Counted from the first letter of the stretch, positions 17,677-27,917 are shown. The stretch is 32,897 bases of DNA from Acidobacteriota bacterium (GCA_016178155.1 JACOTZ010000384.1:1-32897), one strand, 5' to 3'. Notes: generated from the letters alone by a model not told the origin. A program made the numbers and translations.

Positions 17677-18021
17677 GCCTGCCGGTGAACGGCTTTACCT
17701 GCTCAATCATATCCGCTGCGGCGATCATCCGCACTGCTCATCACGATCGTGGCGAGGCGTGGCGCGGAGGGCGCGCCCAGCCGCCGCAAACGCGGGCAAG
17801 CTCCGGTCGCGGGCCGTCACAGCCGTGGTGCCGCTGCGACCGGATCGGAGCGCCCGCGCGCTAAGGCCTGCTGAGAAATGCGCGTTCAGCACGGGCTTGC
17901 CTGCGCGCGCCATTGCGTCCGCCGGCGTTCGCGGGTTCGGAAGCGATGTGGTATTTGCCCGCGGAGCGTTGAAGAACGGGTGCCGCGGGTACGCGCATGA
18001 ATGTTCCTCGCGGAGTCGTCT
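17677..18021. other. Intergenic region without a recognised gene
   Basis: About 345 GC-rich bases between the candidate terminator and the stop of the Ig-like membrane protein. ORFs here on either strand are short, lack an RBS and resemble no family. I see no clear promoter, RNA gene or repeat. Confidence 0.4.
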
Positions 18022-19545
18022 CTACACTTTTTGCAGCAATCTCCCGCGCGCCCACTCGAGCACATACACACCGGAGTAGCCGCCGACGAGTGATACCACG
18101 ATGACGCTCACGATATTGCGCAGCAGGGCCACCTCCTTGACAATCGGCACCAGCCCGAAGACGTAGACGGAGGCCAGCACGAGCGCGCCGGCGATCCCGG
18201 TGACCGCGGTCGCCAGAAAATCTTTCCGCTTCTGCAAATAGGCGCAGAGCGCGCCGAACAGGCCTCCAATGAGGCAGCAGGCAATCAGGATGCCGATGGT
18301 GATCGACACCGTGTGCACCGCCGGCGGCAATCCCGGCGACAACAGTGTGATCTCGGAACTGCCCACCGACACCGGTAGCATCAGGACGCTGGCGTCCGAC
18401 GATCCCGGCTCGACCTCGACGGCGTCCGGCTGCACGGCGATGTAGGTATTGCTGGGCACGAAGCGTACGTGCCGCCGGGTCGCCGTGGCTGCGGGATTGC
18501 CGTTGTGATCAAAGAAGTGGGCCACCAGCGCGGGCCTGTCCACCAGCGTCAGCCATCCGGGACCGTTCGGCGCGATGCCGAGAATGGCAGTCGCAAACCT
18601 GACCGTCCACGGGCCCGGCGAGCCGGCAACCGGCAGCGGCGGAGCAGAGGACACGAAGCGGATCCTCGCGTCGGCGGGCCATTCCGAGGTCAGGCGTGCC
18701 TCCGCCACGTGTGCATGCGCCCGGATGATCAGAGGCTGCTCCGGTTCCAGCTTGCCGTGACTACGCTCGATCCACACTCTGATATCGCGCTGCGCCGGCA
18801 GGCCCGAGTCACTGGCATACCAGACCTTGATGATGGCGGCGTCCTGGCCGTCAGCCCAGATGGCGGCGTTGTCCCGCTGCTGGATCTCGAAAATCAGCGA
18901 GCCGCTGTCGGGGCGAGCGCGCGCCGCCGCCGCAGGCTTGGATTCGTCAGCCTGCCAGCCATCGCCGTCCGGCCGCGCGGCAAACGACATCGCCAGCCGC
19001 GAGGGGCCGAAAGTTCGCGGCAGCATTGCCCCGGGGCCGCGCGGGGCCGCGCGCACCGGCTTGCGTGAAGGCGTCCCCATGGTTCGCTTACGCAGCACCA
19101 TCACGGAATCAAAGCCCTCGAGCAGCTTGCGGTCGTAATCGGGCGGCGCGTTCTGCTGGACTACGCTCTGGAATGATTCTTTCTTCCGTTTCTGCCGGGC
19201 GACAATCTTGCAGATTCCCGTTTCGGCAGGCTGCCAGCCGAACAAATCGTGGGTCTTGCCTTCGTCGATGTCTCCGGAAATCGTGAGCAGTTTCCCCGAC
19301 GGGCACGTGATTTCCACAAGCACGTCCACATTCCGGACCGCCGCCACCTCCTGCTCGTTCGCGTTGAGCAGGCTGACCTGCAACGCAACCTTCTGGCCGA
19401 TATAAACGACCTGCGCCGGCGGCCGCACCGCCAGCTTCCAGGCTTGCACCGCGGCCATCGCGGCCTGGCCTTTGTACGGCACCGCGGGAGATGCAAGGAA
19501 AACGGGGAGCAGCAGCGCGCCCCCCAACACGAGGGTTCGGATCAT
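18022..19545 (-). CDS. Unrecognised exported protein with Ig-like regions and three C-terminal membrane helices
   Basis: 507 residues; I do not recognise a named family. An N-terminal signal ('LVLGGALLLPVFLASPAVP') leads to a beta-type region (about 35-120, 'VYIGQKVALQVSLLNANEQEVAAVRNVDVLVEI' style) and later regions (about 215-400) that read like bacterial Ig-like domains of the invasin kind: 'ADGQDAAIIKVWYASDSGLPAQRDIRVWIE', then 'FFDHNGNPAATATRRHVRFVPS'. Three hydrophobic helices follow ('ITIGILIACCLIGGLFGALCAYL', 'FLATAVTGIAGALVLASVYVFGL', 'NIVSVIVVSLVGGYSGVYVLEW'). The layout suggests a long periplasmic part anchored at its C-terminus. ATG 19545 has GGAGGA seven to eight bases upstream, a strong RBS. 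It is a single-gene unit with a good promoter. Function unknown. Confidence 0.75.
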   Translation of the reverse strand: MIRTLVLGGALLLPVFLASPAVPYKGQAAMAAVQAWKLAVRPPAQVVYIGQKVALQVSLLNANEQEVAAVRNVDVLVEITCPSGKLLTISGDIDEGKTHDLFGWQPAETGICKIVARQKRKKESFQSVVQQNAPPDYDRKLLEGFDSVMVLRKRTMGTPSRKPVRAAPRGPGAMLPRTFGPSRLAMSFAARPDGDGWQADESKPAAAARARPDSGSLIFEIQQRDNAAIWADGQDAAIIKVWYASDSGLPAQRDIRVWIERSHGKLEPEQPLIIRAHAHVAEARLTSEWPADARIRFVSSAPPLPVAGSPGPWTVRFATAILGIAPNGPGWLTLVDRPALVAHFFDHNGNPAATATRRHVRFVPSNTYIAVQPDAVEVEPGSSDASVLMLPVSVGSSEITLLSPGLPPAVHTVSITIGILIACCLIGGLFGALCAYLQKRKDFLATAVTGIAGALVLASVYVFGLVPIVKEVALLRNIVSVIVVSLVGGYSGVYVLEWARGRLLQKV

Positions 19546-19617
19546 GACACTTCCTCCAGACCGGCGGCAGGCCGACCCGGCACGGGTCTCCCGCCGCTTC
19601 CCCCGAAAGGCGAAGAG

Positions 19618-19646
19618 ATTATGCCACGAACGAGAGATAATCGCAA
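19618..19646 (-). promoter_or_regulatory. Promoter of the Ig-like membrane protein gene
   Basis: Minus strand: TTGCGA (19646-19641) as -35, 17 bases, CATAAT (19623-19618) as -10 (five of six consensus bases). Expected start near 19611, leaving a leader of about 66 bases to the strong RBS. The tandem repeat at 19646-19673 directly abuts the -35 box. Confidence 0.6.
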
Positions 19647-19673
19647 CCCCGTATTTGGCACCCCGTATTTGGC
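19646..19673 (-). repeat. Perfect 14-bp tandem direct repeat upstream of the promoter
   Basis: Two adjacent copies of GCCAAATACGGGGT (minus strand), the inner one touching the -35 box, a usual place for an activator binding in direct-repeat mode. An adjoining palindrome, GCGCT-AAA-AGCGC (19672-19684), lies just further upstream. The rest of the gap up to the AsmA-like stop (19685-19879) holds nothing I can recognise. Confidence 0.65.
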
Positions 19674-19879
19674 GCTTTTAGCGCGTTTACACCTGATTTC
19701 AAGAGCGATGCCGTAATTTACGCGAGAGCGAAACGCGGCGCCTGCCGCCTCACCCCGCTTGGAGGAAACGGGCTGCCGCGCACACCGCGAGGGAATCGGG
19801 GAGCGTTCGAGTGGGCGGCGCTTGAGGAAGTTCCTGAGGCGTGACGCACGCGCACAACTGTGTACGATAACTATTCTTC

Positions 19880-21577
19880 TCAGAAATTCGCAGTCGTGCC
19901 GTTGCGCGGCGGCTGCGGGGCGAGCTTTTGGGTTGGATAACCGCGGTCCGCCCGGCGGCTGGCCTGCCTTCCCTCTTCTGGATTCTGTTTGGTATCTCCC
20001 TTGCCGCGGTCGAGGCCGAACTCGGGCTTCTCGCGCGTGCCGGTGACCCTGATCGGCAAGTAGGTGCCCGCCCCGTGTTTGCTAAAGAAAGGATCCGCCG
20101 GCTTGAGAAACCAGCGCTTCCAGCCGGTCATTGTCTGGGAGACCTTCGCCTGCAGGCGCGCGGTCCCGCGCATCTCAATCCGCTCGTTCTCCAGGCCATA
20201 CCGTCCCTTGAGGTCAATGTCGGCGCCCGGCACGCGGAAGCTCAGGTCCGAGAAGGTGATCTCGCCCTCGCGCAGCAGAAACGCGCCGCGAATCGCCGAC
20301 AGCACGTCCTCAATCTGTTGGTTCTTCGGCTGGCCCTGGGCGCGGCGGCTGAGGACATCGATCTTGTCCTGAACGCCGTCGGCGTTGAAGTGTGTCTTCT
20401 CGACGTTGAAGCTGCCGTCGAGCAGGAGCTTTTCGACCGTGGCGATCTCGCGCGGCAGGATCTGCAGCCGGGTCCGCAGCGTGATCTCTCCTACCATGAC
20501 CGGCGTACGCGCCTTGGTGGCCAGCCGCAGCAGGTCCTCGATGCGGCCGTTCTGCATCAGAACGTCAAGCGAGATGCTGCGCGCCCTGGCGCCCTCGGGC
20601 CGAACCACGCCGCCATTGGCAACGAAACGGGTGCGGCCCAGTATCGCACGTACGGGCCGCAGCAGCGTGTCGCCGCTGGTACCGTCGACGATGGAGTGGA
20701 ACTCGGTGGTGAGCGGCACGCGGTTGCCGCTCAGGGCGAGGCGGAAGTCCGGGGTGCGGGTCTCGCCGCGCACTTCGATGCGCTCGAGCACGCCCTCGAA
20801 CTTCCCCGTAGACTCGAGAATCCCGGCGATGCCATGGATCGTGCCAAGATCGGCGTTGCGAAACACGTAGCGCCCCGAGAGCGGGGAGGCGCCCGGGTCG
20901 TCTCTCTGCCAGGGTCCAAACTCGCCAGACGTGTCTATCAGCCCGCGCGGTTTCCAGTTGGTGAGGCTGCCGGTGTAGTGCAGCGGCCGCCCGGTGCCGG
21001 CGCCGTGCAGCCGGAGCTGATGGATCTCGAACTCGCGGGGCGGCTTGGCCGGGTTGTCCGGATAAATGCGGAGCAGCGTGTCAGCGGCGTAAACCGTGTC
21101 AACCAGGACGGCCATAGCGCCGGATATGCCCTTCGCTTCCTGCGCCCGCGACAGGTTCCCGGCCGTGGCGCCGCTTGCCTGGCGCAGCCGTTTCGGCGGA
21201 ATGTTGATCTCCAAACCCTCCAGCCGGACTTGGCCGATGCGCCGTGGCGACTGCCACAGCGCGCCCAGCGCAGCCTCCACCTCAAAGCGGCGGACACGAA
21301 TGAGCGGCGGCAGGTCCACCCGGTCCCGATACGGCAGCACGAGCCCTTCGCCGCTGATGCGCAGCGGCGTGCGCGCGATCGCCAACGGAGAATCGAAAGG
21401 CGCTGAGATGCGCAGCCGCGCCAGTTTGGCCTGGCTTCCGAAGCGCTGCTCGAGATAACGGACGGCCTGCTCGTGCACAAACGGCTGAAACCGTTTGGCA
21501 CAGTACCAGGCCACCACCGCGGCGGCGGCGATTAGTACTACGAGCGCGATAGTAATGCCAGCAACCCACCGTCGCAT
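19880..21577 (-). CDS. AsmA-like family protein
   Basis: 565 residues from the start chosen. One N-terminal membrane helix ('WVAGITIALVVLIAAAAVVAWYCA') is followed by 'FQPFVHEQAVRYLEQRFGSQAKLARLRIS', a typical AsmA-like opening, and a long periplasmic beta-rich region. The part near 440-520 ('SDLSFRVPGADIDLKGRYGLENERIEMRGTARLQAKVSQTMTGWKRW') matches the conserved C-terminal AsmA region, where repeated beta units are found. Relatives help move lipids to, or maintain, the outer membrane; the role here is inferred from family. ATG 21577 is preferred to the track start at 21610 because GAGG lies eight bases before it. It follows deoB on the same strand after 264 bases, so it is probably transcribed separately. 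Confidence 0.8.
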   Translation of the reverse strand: MRRWVAGITIALVVLIAAAAVVAWYCAKRFQPFVHEQAVRYLEQRFGSQAKLARLRISAPFDSPLAIARTPLRISGEGLVLPYRDRVDLPPLIRVRRFEVEAALGALWQSPRRIGQVRLEGLEINIPPKRLRQASGATAGNLSRAQEAKGISGAMAVLVDTVYAADTLLRIYPDNPAKPPREFEIHQLRLHGAGTGRPLHYTGSLTNWKPRGLIDTSGEFGPWQRDDPGASPLSGRYVFRNADLGTIHGIAGILESTGKFEGVLERIEVRGETRTPDFRLALSGNRVPLTTEFHSIVDGTSGDTLLRPVRAILGRTRFVANGGVVRPEGARARSISLDVLMQNGRIEDLLRLATKARTPVMVGEITLRTRLQILPREIATVEKLLLDGSFNVEKTHFNADGVQDKIDVLSRRAQGQPKNQQIEDVLSAIRGAFLLREGEITFSDLSFRVPGADIDLKGRYGLENERIEMRGTARLQAKVSQTMTGWKRWFLKPADPFFSKHGAGTYLPIRVTGTREKPEFGLDRGKGDTKQNPEEGRQASRRADRGYPTQKLAPQPPRNGTTANF

Positions 21578-21635
21578 CGAGATTACCTCGGACATTGGAT
21601 GCCAAAACATCAGCCGCCGCTACCGAATTGTAATC

Positions 21636-21649
21636 CCCAGGCGCCTGGG
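21636..21649. repeat. Perfect 14-bp palindrome upstream of the AsmA-like gene
   Basis: CCCAGGCGCCTGGG is its own reverse complement, 58 bases upstream of the AsmA-like start. It could be an operator half-site pair; without a loop it is unlikely to be a stable RNA hairpin. Chance is possible in GC-rich DNA. Confidence 0.4.
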
Positions 21650-21821
21650 TGTCTCTGCCTCCCACGGGAGCGAACCCCGCGCAACAGCTCATCTGCGACC
21701 CGGCGCCGCCGGATTACCACACCTCAGTACCCCTTTCTGCCGCGGTTGTGGAAGGCCGCGCCTGCCGCCCTCGGTCTCCATCGTCGCGGCGTACTGTCTG
21801 ATGCGCGGAGCGGGACTACTG

Positions 21822-21841
21822 TGTAACCCCGATGTACGCCG

Positions 21842-21857
<16 letters not shown>
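21822..21857. repeat. 13-bp direct repeat around the deoB stop codon
   Basis: TGTAACCCCGATG occurs at 21822-21834 and at 21845-21857, 23 bases apart. The second copy encodes the last deoB codons and the first lies just past the stop, so it looks like a small tail duplication. Confidence 0.5.
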
Positions 21858-23004
<1,147 letters not shown>

Positions 23005-23008
<4 letters not shown>

Positions 23009-24267
23009 GGCTGCGCGCTCGGGGCTTCGTGGATGCGCTCGGTGAGCATCTCGACGAAGCGGTCGGGGAGGAAACCGTTCAAACGGTTGATCACCTTGCC
23101 TCCCCTGCCGACGAGGATCGTAGTCGGAATCGAGCTGACACGCAGCAGCTCGGACAGGCCGCCCTCGAAATAGACTTTGTTTTTCCAGCCGTTGGCCGCA
23201 AGGAAAGGCTTCACCAGGGAATGGTCCTCGTCGGTATTAATCGCGAGGAAGACCACATCGGCGTTTCGGGCGAAGCGCTTCTTGACCTCTTCATAGAGCG
23301 GATACTGCGCGCGGCACGGACCGCACCATGTGGCCCAGAAATCCAGGACCACCACCTTGCCCTTGAGCGAGGCGAGCGCGAGCTTGTCCCCGTCGAGGCC
23401 AGTCAGCGTGAAGTCCATCAGGTCGGTGCGCTGCGCGTTGGGATCGGCCTGGCGCTGGAGCGCTAGCCGCCGCGCCATCACTTCGGCGGTGCGGTCATAA
23501 GCCGCCAGCACGACATCGCCGAGCCCGGCTTCGCTGCCCTTCAGCTTGCGCCAGAGCTCGCCCAGGCGGGCGCGGTCCTGGGCTCGATCGCCGGCGGTGT
23601 TGTGCTCGTCTTCAATAGTGAAGGCGTCGGCATAGGCCTGGAGGGCCTCCTGGTCACGGCCGGCGCGCGCGAGCCAGCGGCCGATCTCGCGCGCCGATTC
23701 CGCCGACGGGTAGGTCTCGTAGCCGCGGCGCGCCAGCGCAACCGCCTCCTCATACCGCTTGAGATTGCCGGTCGCGCGCGCCTGGTAGACGAGCGCCTTC
23801 CCGAGGGCGCGGCCCATCTCCTCCACCATCTGGCCGCGATTCCGGCGCTCGGGCGGTTCCTGCTTTTCGATCGCGCGCATCACCTCTTCGAATTTGCGCG
23901 CGTACGCCAGCGCCTTTTGAGCCGTCGCCTCATCGTCGGCGCGCAGCAAAGCGCGCGTGACGCGTTCGAGGACCATGGCATCATCGGGCTCGCGGGCGAG
24001 CACGCGTTGGCCGTACAACACGATCCGGCGCTCATCGCGCGCGTCGATGGCGGCGCGCACGAGTGCGCGCTCGAGCTCGGGCTTCTCGGCCGTCTCGGGA
24101 TACTTCTTCAGGTGCTTTTCGAGGGCGCGAATGAACTCGAGCGGGCTGTTCCCGGCCTCGGAGAGAAGGCCGCGCAGATGGCGCTGCTCGGCGCCGTCGT
24201 CCGCTTTCCGAGCGGTTTGGCCGGAGAGCGCGAGCGCAGCGATCAGGCAGGCCGGCAGGAGCTTCAT
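23005..24267 (-). CDS. TlpA-family thiol-disulfide oxidoreductase with TPR-like N-terminal region
   Basis: 420 residues. A signal peptide ('LLPACLIAALALSGQTA') is followed by a helical, alanine-rich TPR-like region (about 40-250, for example 'KRYEEAVALARRGYETYPSAESAREIGRWLARAGRDQEAL') and a thioredoxin domain (about 280-415) with the redox pair in 'FWATWCGPCRAQYP' and the cis-proline site 'SSIPTTILVG'. It should act in the periplasm, reducing or exchanging disulfides; the TPR-like part may select the partner, which is inference. The ATG overlaps the preceding gene in an ATGA and its own stop overlaps deoB. Confidence 0.9.
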
Positions 24268-24899
24268 TGCGGGGGCGCCGGCGGCCTGGGATTGCGGAAG
24301 GCCGCGGCCAGAGCCGCGGCACGCTCGCGAGCCATGTGGAGGTAGCTCTCGTTTTTGGCGACGCGATCGAGCATCGGCAGGAAGCGCTCGAGGCCGACCA
24401 GCCGCTGGCGGTCGTAGGCGGCCTCCACCTGCAGAATCGCTTTGTGCACGCCCAACTTGTCGAAGCGCACGGCGCGCTCGAGCGCGAATAAGTGGAGCTG
24501 CGTTTCCGTGAGGCGCTCGAACCAGTCGGTGAGCGCCTTGGCGTCCAGGTCGAGCGAATAGTTGAACTTGACTTCGTTCTTCTCGGCGCCGTCCTCCCAG
24601 CGCAAGGTCTTGATGCCCATGTTGGCAACCTTCAGATTCGCTTCAAGCGGGCGCTTGAAGCGGTCAAGCTTGCGGGCGAGCGCGAAGATCTCGCCCGCGG
24701 CCTCGCGCGGGATCTGGAACTTCACCGGCTGCTCATCGTCGGGGGCCTCCTTGTACACGGCGGACCCGTCGCTGGAGAGCTCGATGCCGACATAGGCCGG
24801 AACCGAGCCCGGGAAAGATTTCGTGTACATGACGCGCTGGCCGGGGAGAGAGGGCGCGGCGGACAGGACAGCGGAGGCGATGACAGCGAACCGCTTCAT
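24264..24899 (-). CDS. Hypothetical exported protein
   Basis: 211 residues, no family recognised. A short signal peptide ('[21 protein letters not shown]') is followed by a domain opening '[28 protein letters not shown]' and a helical C-terminal half ending in a proline-rich tail. No membrane helices after the leader and no catalytic motif are visible, so a soluble periplasmic protein is likely. It overlaps both ruvC (ATGA) and the TlpA-like gene by 4 bases, so it is made together with them; a shared periplasmic job with the TlpA-like protein is possible but unproven. Confidence 0.75.
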   Translation of the reverse strand: MKRFAVIASAVLSAAPSLPGQRVMYTKSFPGSVPAYVGIELSSDGSAVYKEAPDDEQPVKFQIPREAAGEIFALARKLDRFKRPLEANLKVANMGIKTLRWEDGAEKNEVKFNYSLDLDAKALTDWFERLTETQLHLFALERAVRFDKLGVHKAILQVEAAYDRQRLVGLERFLPMLDRVAKNESYLHMARERAAALAAAFRNPRPPAPPQ

Positions 24900-25393
24900 C
24901 GCGCGGCTCCGAGGCGCGCGGCGGCGCGGGCGTGCGTGGCATGACAGATGGCGACGGCGATGGCGTCTGCGGCATCGGGCGACTGCACGTCGTAGTCGAG
25001 TTGGAGAAGCGATTTCACCATGAGCTGCACCTGCGATTTTTCGGCGCGGCCGTATCCGACGACCGTCTGCTTGATGACCAGCGCGGAATACTCGCCCACG
25101 GCGATGCCGGCTTCCGCCAGTGCCAGCAGTGCGATCCCGCGGACGTGGGCGAGCTTGAGCGCGCTCTGCACGTTGGCCGCGTGGAATACCTCTTCCACGG
25201 CGCCGGCCGTGGGCTCGTAGCGGATGATAACTTCCCGCAGCCCGCGGGCGATCTGGAGAAGCCGCTGCGCGAACGGATCGGCGGGGCGCGTGCGAATGAC
25301 GCCGGAGGCGACGAGGCTGTGGGCCAGACCGTCGCTCGCGATCACGCCGTAGCCGGTCCGCTCGGCGCCGCAGTCGATGCCCAGAACGCGCAT
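24896..25393 (-). CDS. ruvC: Crossover junction endodeoxyribonuclease RuvC
   Basis: Holliday junction resolvase, 165 residues, a normal length. The four acidic active-site residues are in place: Asp7 in 'GIDCG', Glu67 in '[21 protein letters not shown]', and Asp140 and Asp143 in '[11 protein letters not shown]'. The track ORF starts at 25480, but ATG 25393 gives the standard 'MRVLGIDCG' N-terminus; no clear RBS is visible and translation may depend on yebC, whose stop is 22 bases upstream. The yebC-ruvC order is widely conserved, but ruvA and ruvB, its usual followers, are not in the window. Confidence 0.96.
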   Translation of the reverse strand: MRVLGIDCGAERTGYGVIASDGLAHSLVASGVIRTRPADPFAQRLLQIARGLREVIIRYEPTAGAVEEVFHAANVQSALKLAHVRGIALLALAEAGIAVGEYSALVIKQTVVGYGRAEKSQVQLMVKSLLQLDYDVQSPDAADAIAVAICHATHARAAARLGAAR

Positions 25394-25415
25394 GGGAGAG
25401 AGCCGGGCCGGCCGT

Positions 25416-26159
25416 TCAGGCCATTGCCTCCATCTCCTTTTCGTCGATGTCGAAGTTGGAGAAGACGTTCTGCACGTCATCGTGCTCTTCGAGCACCTCG
25501 GCGAGTTTCAGCATGCCCTGCGCGTTCTTGCCTTCGAGCCTGACCAGGTTCTTGGGGATCATGCCGATTTGAGCGGAGACGGTGGGGATGCCCGCCTGCT
25601 CGATTGCGCGCAGGACGGTTTCGTGCTGCTCGGGAGCGGAGATGACCTCCCAGTTGGCGCCGTCGTTGCGGAGGTCTTCGGCGCCCGCCTCCAGGACAAT
25701 GTTCATCAGGTCGTCTTCCTTGGCCTTGTCCTGTTCGACGAGGATCTGCGACTTGCGCTCGAACATCCAGGCGACGCTGCCGTGCTCGCCGAGATTGCCG
25801 CCGTGTTTGGAGAACAGGTGGCGCACTTCGCTGACGGTGCGGTTGCGGTTGTCGGTGGCGACCTCGACCATCACGGCGGCGCCGCCCGGGCCGTAGCCTT
25901 CGAACATGATCTCGTCGATTTGCCCGCCTTCCAGTTCGCCCGAGCCGCGCAGGATGGCGCGTTTGATGTTGTCGCTGGGCATGGAGGCGGCCTTGGCGGC
26001 GACGATGGCGGTGCGCAGGCGCGGGTTCGTGTCGGGGTCGCCGCCGCTGCGCGCTGCGATCATGATTTCCTTGATCAGGCGAGTGAACTGCTTACCGCGC
26101 TTCGCGTCGAGGGCGGCCTTCTTGTGCTTGATGGTGGCCCATTTGGAGTGACCGGACAT
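25416..26159 (-). CDS. yebC: YebC/PmpR family regulatory protein
   Basis: 247-residue member of the YebC/TACO1 family, long described as DNA-binding regulators and, for some members, as helpers of ribosomes on difficult (proline-rich) stretches. The signature N-terminus '[23 protein letters not shown]' begins at ATG 26159, with AGAGG about eight bases before it; the track's 97-residue upstream extension is spurious. '[15 protein letters not shown]' and '[10 protein letters not shown]' are also family-typical. It heads the run yebC-ruvC-hypothetical-TlpA-deoB. No firm promoter could be read in the 226 bases upstream. Confidence 0.95.
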   Translation of the reverse strand: MSGHSKWATIKHKKAALDAKRGKQFTRLIKEIMIAARSGGDPDTNPRLRTAIVAAKAASMPSDNIKRAILRGSGELEGGQIDEIMFEGYGPGGAAVMVEVATDNRNRTVSEVRHLFSKHGGNLGEHGSVAWMFERKSQILVEQDKAKEDDLMNIVLEAGAEDLRNDGANWEVISAPEQHETVLRAIEQAGIPTVSAQIGMIPKNLVRLEGKNAQGMLKLAEVLEEHDDVQNVFSNFDIDEKEMEAMA

Positions 26160-26385
26160 TGAACAAACCTCTACCTTAGCGAGACCGGGGAATTCAGCCC
26201 AAAAGACAGGATAACAAGGAGCGAGGGGCTTGACGGCTAGCGGCGGTGGGGCGGTTCTTTCCTTCGGCGCGCTTTCACGTGCATAGTCTGTAGGGCGGCT
26301 TTGGACTCGGATCGACTCTCCGGAGTCTGAAGGATTCGCGTGCTTCTCGGTGCGCCGGCCCGGTGAGGTAGACTTTCGCGAGGAT

Positions 26386-27600
26386 TTATCTCTGCACCGC
26401 GCCGCTCCGGCCCATGATGGGCCAGACGTCCACCACATTCTCCCCATCACAGACGTAGTAACGGTCGTAGCAATTGGTGGTCATGTCCAGGTTGCTCGTG
26501 TACAGCTCGAGGCGTTGCCCGAGCTTCAGCTCGTCGCCATCCTTCCAGCGCAGGATGCCGTATTCGGCGCCCTGGTTCTCGATCACCATGTCGGGGCGGT
26601 CCTTCACCTGGTCAGTGGGACGGAGCATGGCCTTGTTGCCGGCGTCGATGGTCGCTTGGTTCGGGTGATTGCGGCTGATGACGGTCGTCAGGACGGTCAG
26701 CGACGGCTGGAAATCGCCGTAGCGGGTCGCATCGGACTTGCCGCCAATCTTCATGTAGGCGGTATCCATGAATACAAAGGAGCCGGCCTGCAGCTCGGTT
26801 AGGCCGATTTCCCCGTCGATGTTGTAAGTGCCGGTGCTGCCGCCGGTGAGGATCGCGGTGTTCAGACCGGCCTTGCGGCAGGCGGCGGCGGTTTCGATCA
26901 TCGGCGTGACGTCCTTGCGCGATTGCTCGCGGCGTGTCTCCCAGCCGTGTGTGTGCGAGGCGACGCCCGAGTAGGCCATTAGCCCGCCCAGCCGCAGGTT
27001 CTTGCTGGAGTCGATGCGTTTGGCCAGCGCGACCCCAGGGTCGCCCGGCGCCATGCCGTGGCGAGTGAGACCGGCGTAGATGTCCGGGAGCAACGTCATC
27101 TTGATGCGGCGGGCGGCGGCAGCCTGATCGAGGAGGTCGACGGTGAGCGGGTCGTCGGCCACCACCATGAAAGTGGGATCCTGCGCGGCAAGCTCGACCG
27201 CCCGCCAGATTTTGTTCTTGCCCGCGGGCTGGCAGGTGTGCAGAACGTTGCGGATGCCGGCGCCCACCATCAGCTCGCACTCCGCGATGGTCGCGCAACA
27301 GATGCCGAGCGAGCCCAGAGCGACCTGCCTTTGGGCGATGTCGACGGACTTGTGGATCTTGCAATGCGCGCGCAGGCTGATGCCCGTGTCGCGGCAGTGC
27401 CCGGACATGTGGCTCAGGTTGCGCTCGAGCAGCGCGCGGTCGACCATGAGCGCGGGCGTGCCGAGGTCCTCTTTGGTAATGCCGCGAAAGTCGCGGCGCG
27501 CGATCCGAGTTTCGATCTCGGAGTAGCGGAAGGTGCGGGTCGTGCCGGCGAAGGCGGTGCCGGCGGCAGCGGCGGCGAGAAAGGTGCGGCGCGTCGTCAT
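26386..27600 (-). CDS. D-threonine aldolase/DSD1-like PLP-dependent protein, Tat-exported
   Basis: 404 residues. A Tat leader ('TTRRTFLAAAAAGTAFAG') precedes an alanine-racemase-type barrel: 'LGTPALMVDRALLERNL', then 'LRAHCKIHKS' with the likely PLP lysine Lys81, 'LTGGSTGTYNID' for phosphate binding, and the C-terminal beta domain. Relatives cleave D-threonine or dehydrate D-serine using a divalent metal held by a motif like PSHCDPTVNLYD; here the matching stretch reads 'TSNLDMTTNCYD' (Asn370 for His, Asp372 kept), so metal binding may be altered. Export of such an enzyme is uncommon but occurs in this phylum. No RBS is visible before ATG 27600. Reaction uncertain. Confidence 0.82.
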   Translation of the reverse strand: MTTRRTFLAAAAAGTAFAGTTRTFRYSEIETRIARRDFRGITKEDLGTPALMVDRALLERNLSHMSGHCRDTGISLRAHCKIHKSVDIAQRQVALGSLGICCATIAECELMVGAGIRNVLHTCQPAGKNKIWRAVELAAQDPTFMVVADDPLTVDLLDQAAAARRIKMTLLPDIYAGLTRHGMAPGDPGVALAKRIDSSKNLRLGGLMAYSGVASHTHGWETRREQSRKDVTPMIETAAACRKAGLNTAILTGGSTGTYNIDGEIGLTELQAGSFVFMDTAYMKIGGKSDATRYGDFQPSLTVLTTVISRNHPNQATIDAGNKAMLRPTDQVKDRPDMVIENQGAEYGILRWKDGDELKLGQRLELYTSNLDMTTNCYDRYYVCDGENVVDVWPIMGRSGAVQR

Positions 27601-27917
27601 GGTGGGGTTTATGGTAGCAGTTTCCGCGTGCCGAAACGAGTGCCCGGCGCCTTAGCACTTCTCACGAGCGCTCCACCTGTCGAGAGCGCCGCTAGGGGTC
27701 GCGCGCAGGCGAGTGCGCACGCCGAATGCAGCTCGAGCAGGACACGAGCCATCTCCACCGTCGGGTTCAACCCGGCTGTCGACGACCGGTTCGCGCCGCC
27801 CTCTAAAATGCTGCGACGGTTTACGCGGGGCGTTGACAGATCATCTTCTGGCAACCAGCCGCTGCTCGGACAGTACCCGGGCCGGCAGCCAGCCAATCGC
27901 ATGCGGCCCGCGCAATG
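27601..27917. other. Intergenic region without a recognised gene
   Basis: 317 bases between trpD and the D-threonine-aldolase-like gene. The overlapping short ORFs do not resemble proteins. A perfect CGGGTT-C-AACCCG inverted repeat lies at 27762-27774 and a lone plus-strand TTGACA at 27834-27839 has no matching -10. No terminator with a T-run was found. Confidence 0.4.

Noticed and set aside
19928-21406. 492-residue plus-strand ORF opposite the AsmA-like gene
   Set aside because: Shadow frame; no leader, RBS or recognisable domain, while the minus strand encodes a clear protein.
27755-27780. A GGTTCAA segment with flanking complementarity, like a tRNA T-arm
   Set aside because: The stem does not pair in the correct register, and no anticodon arm, D-arm or acceptor stem can be folded around it.
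27609-27902. 97-residue minus-strand ORF between trpD and the D-threonine-aldolase-like gene
   Set aside because: No RBS, no recognisable motif and amino-acid composition like random high-GC DNA.
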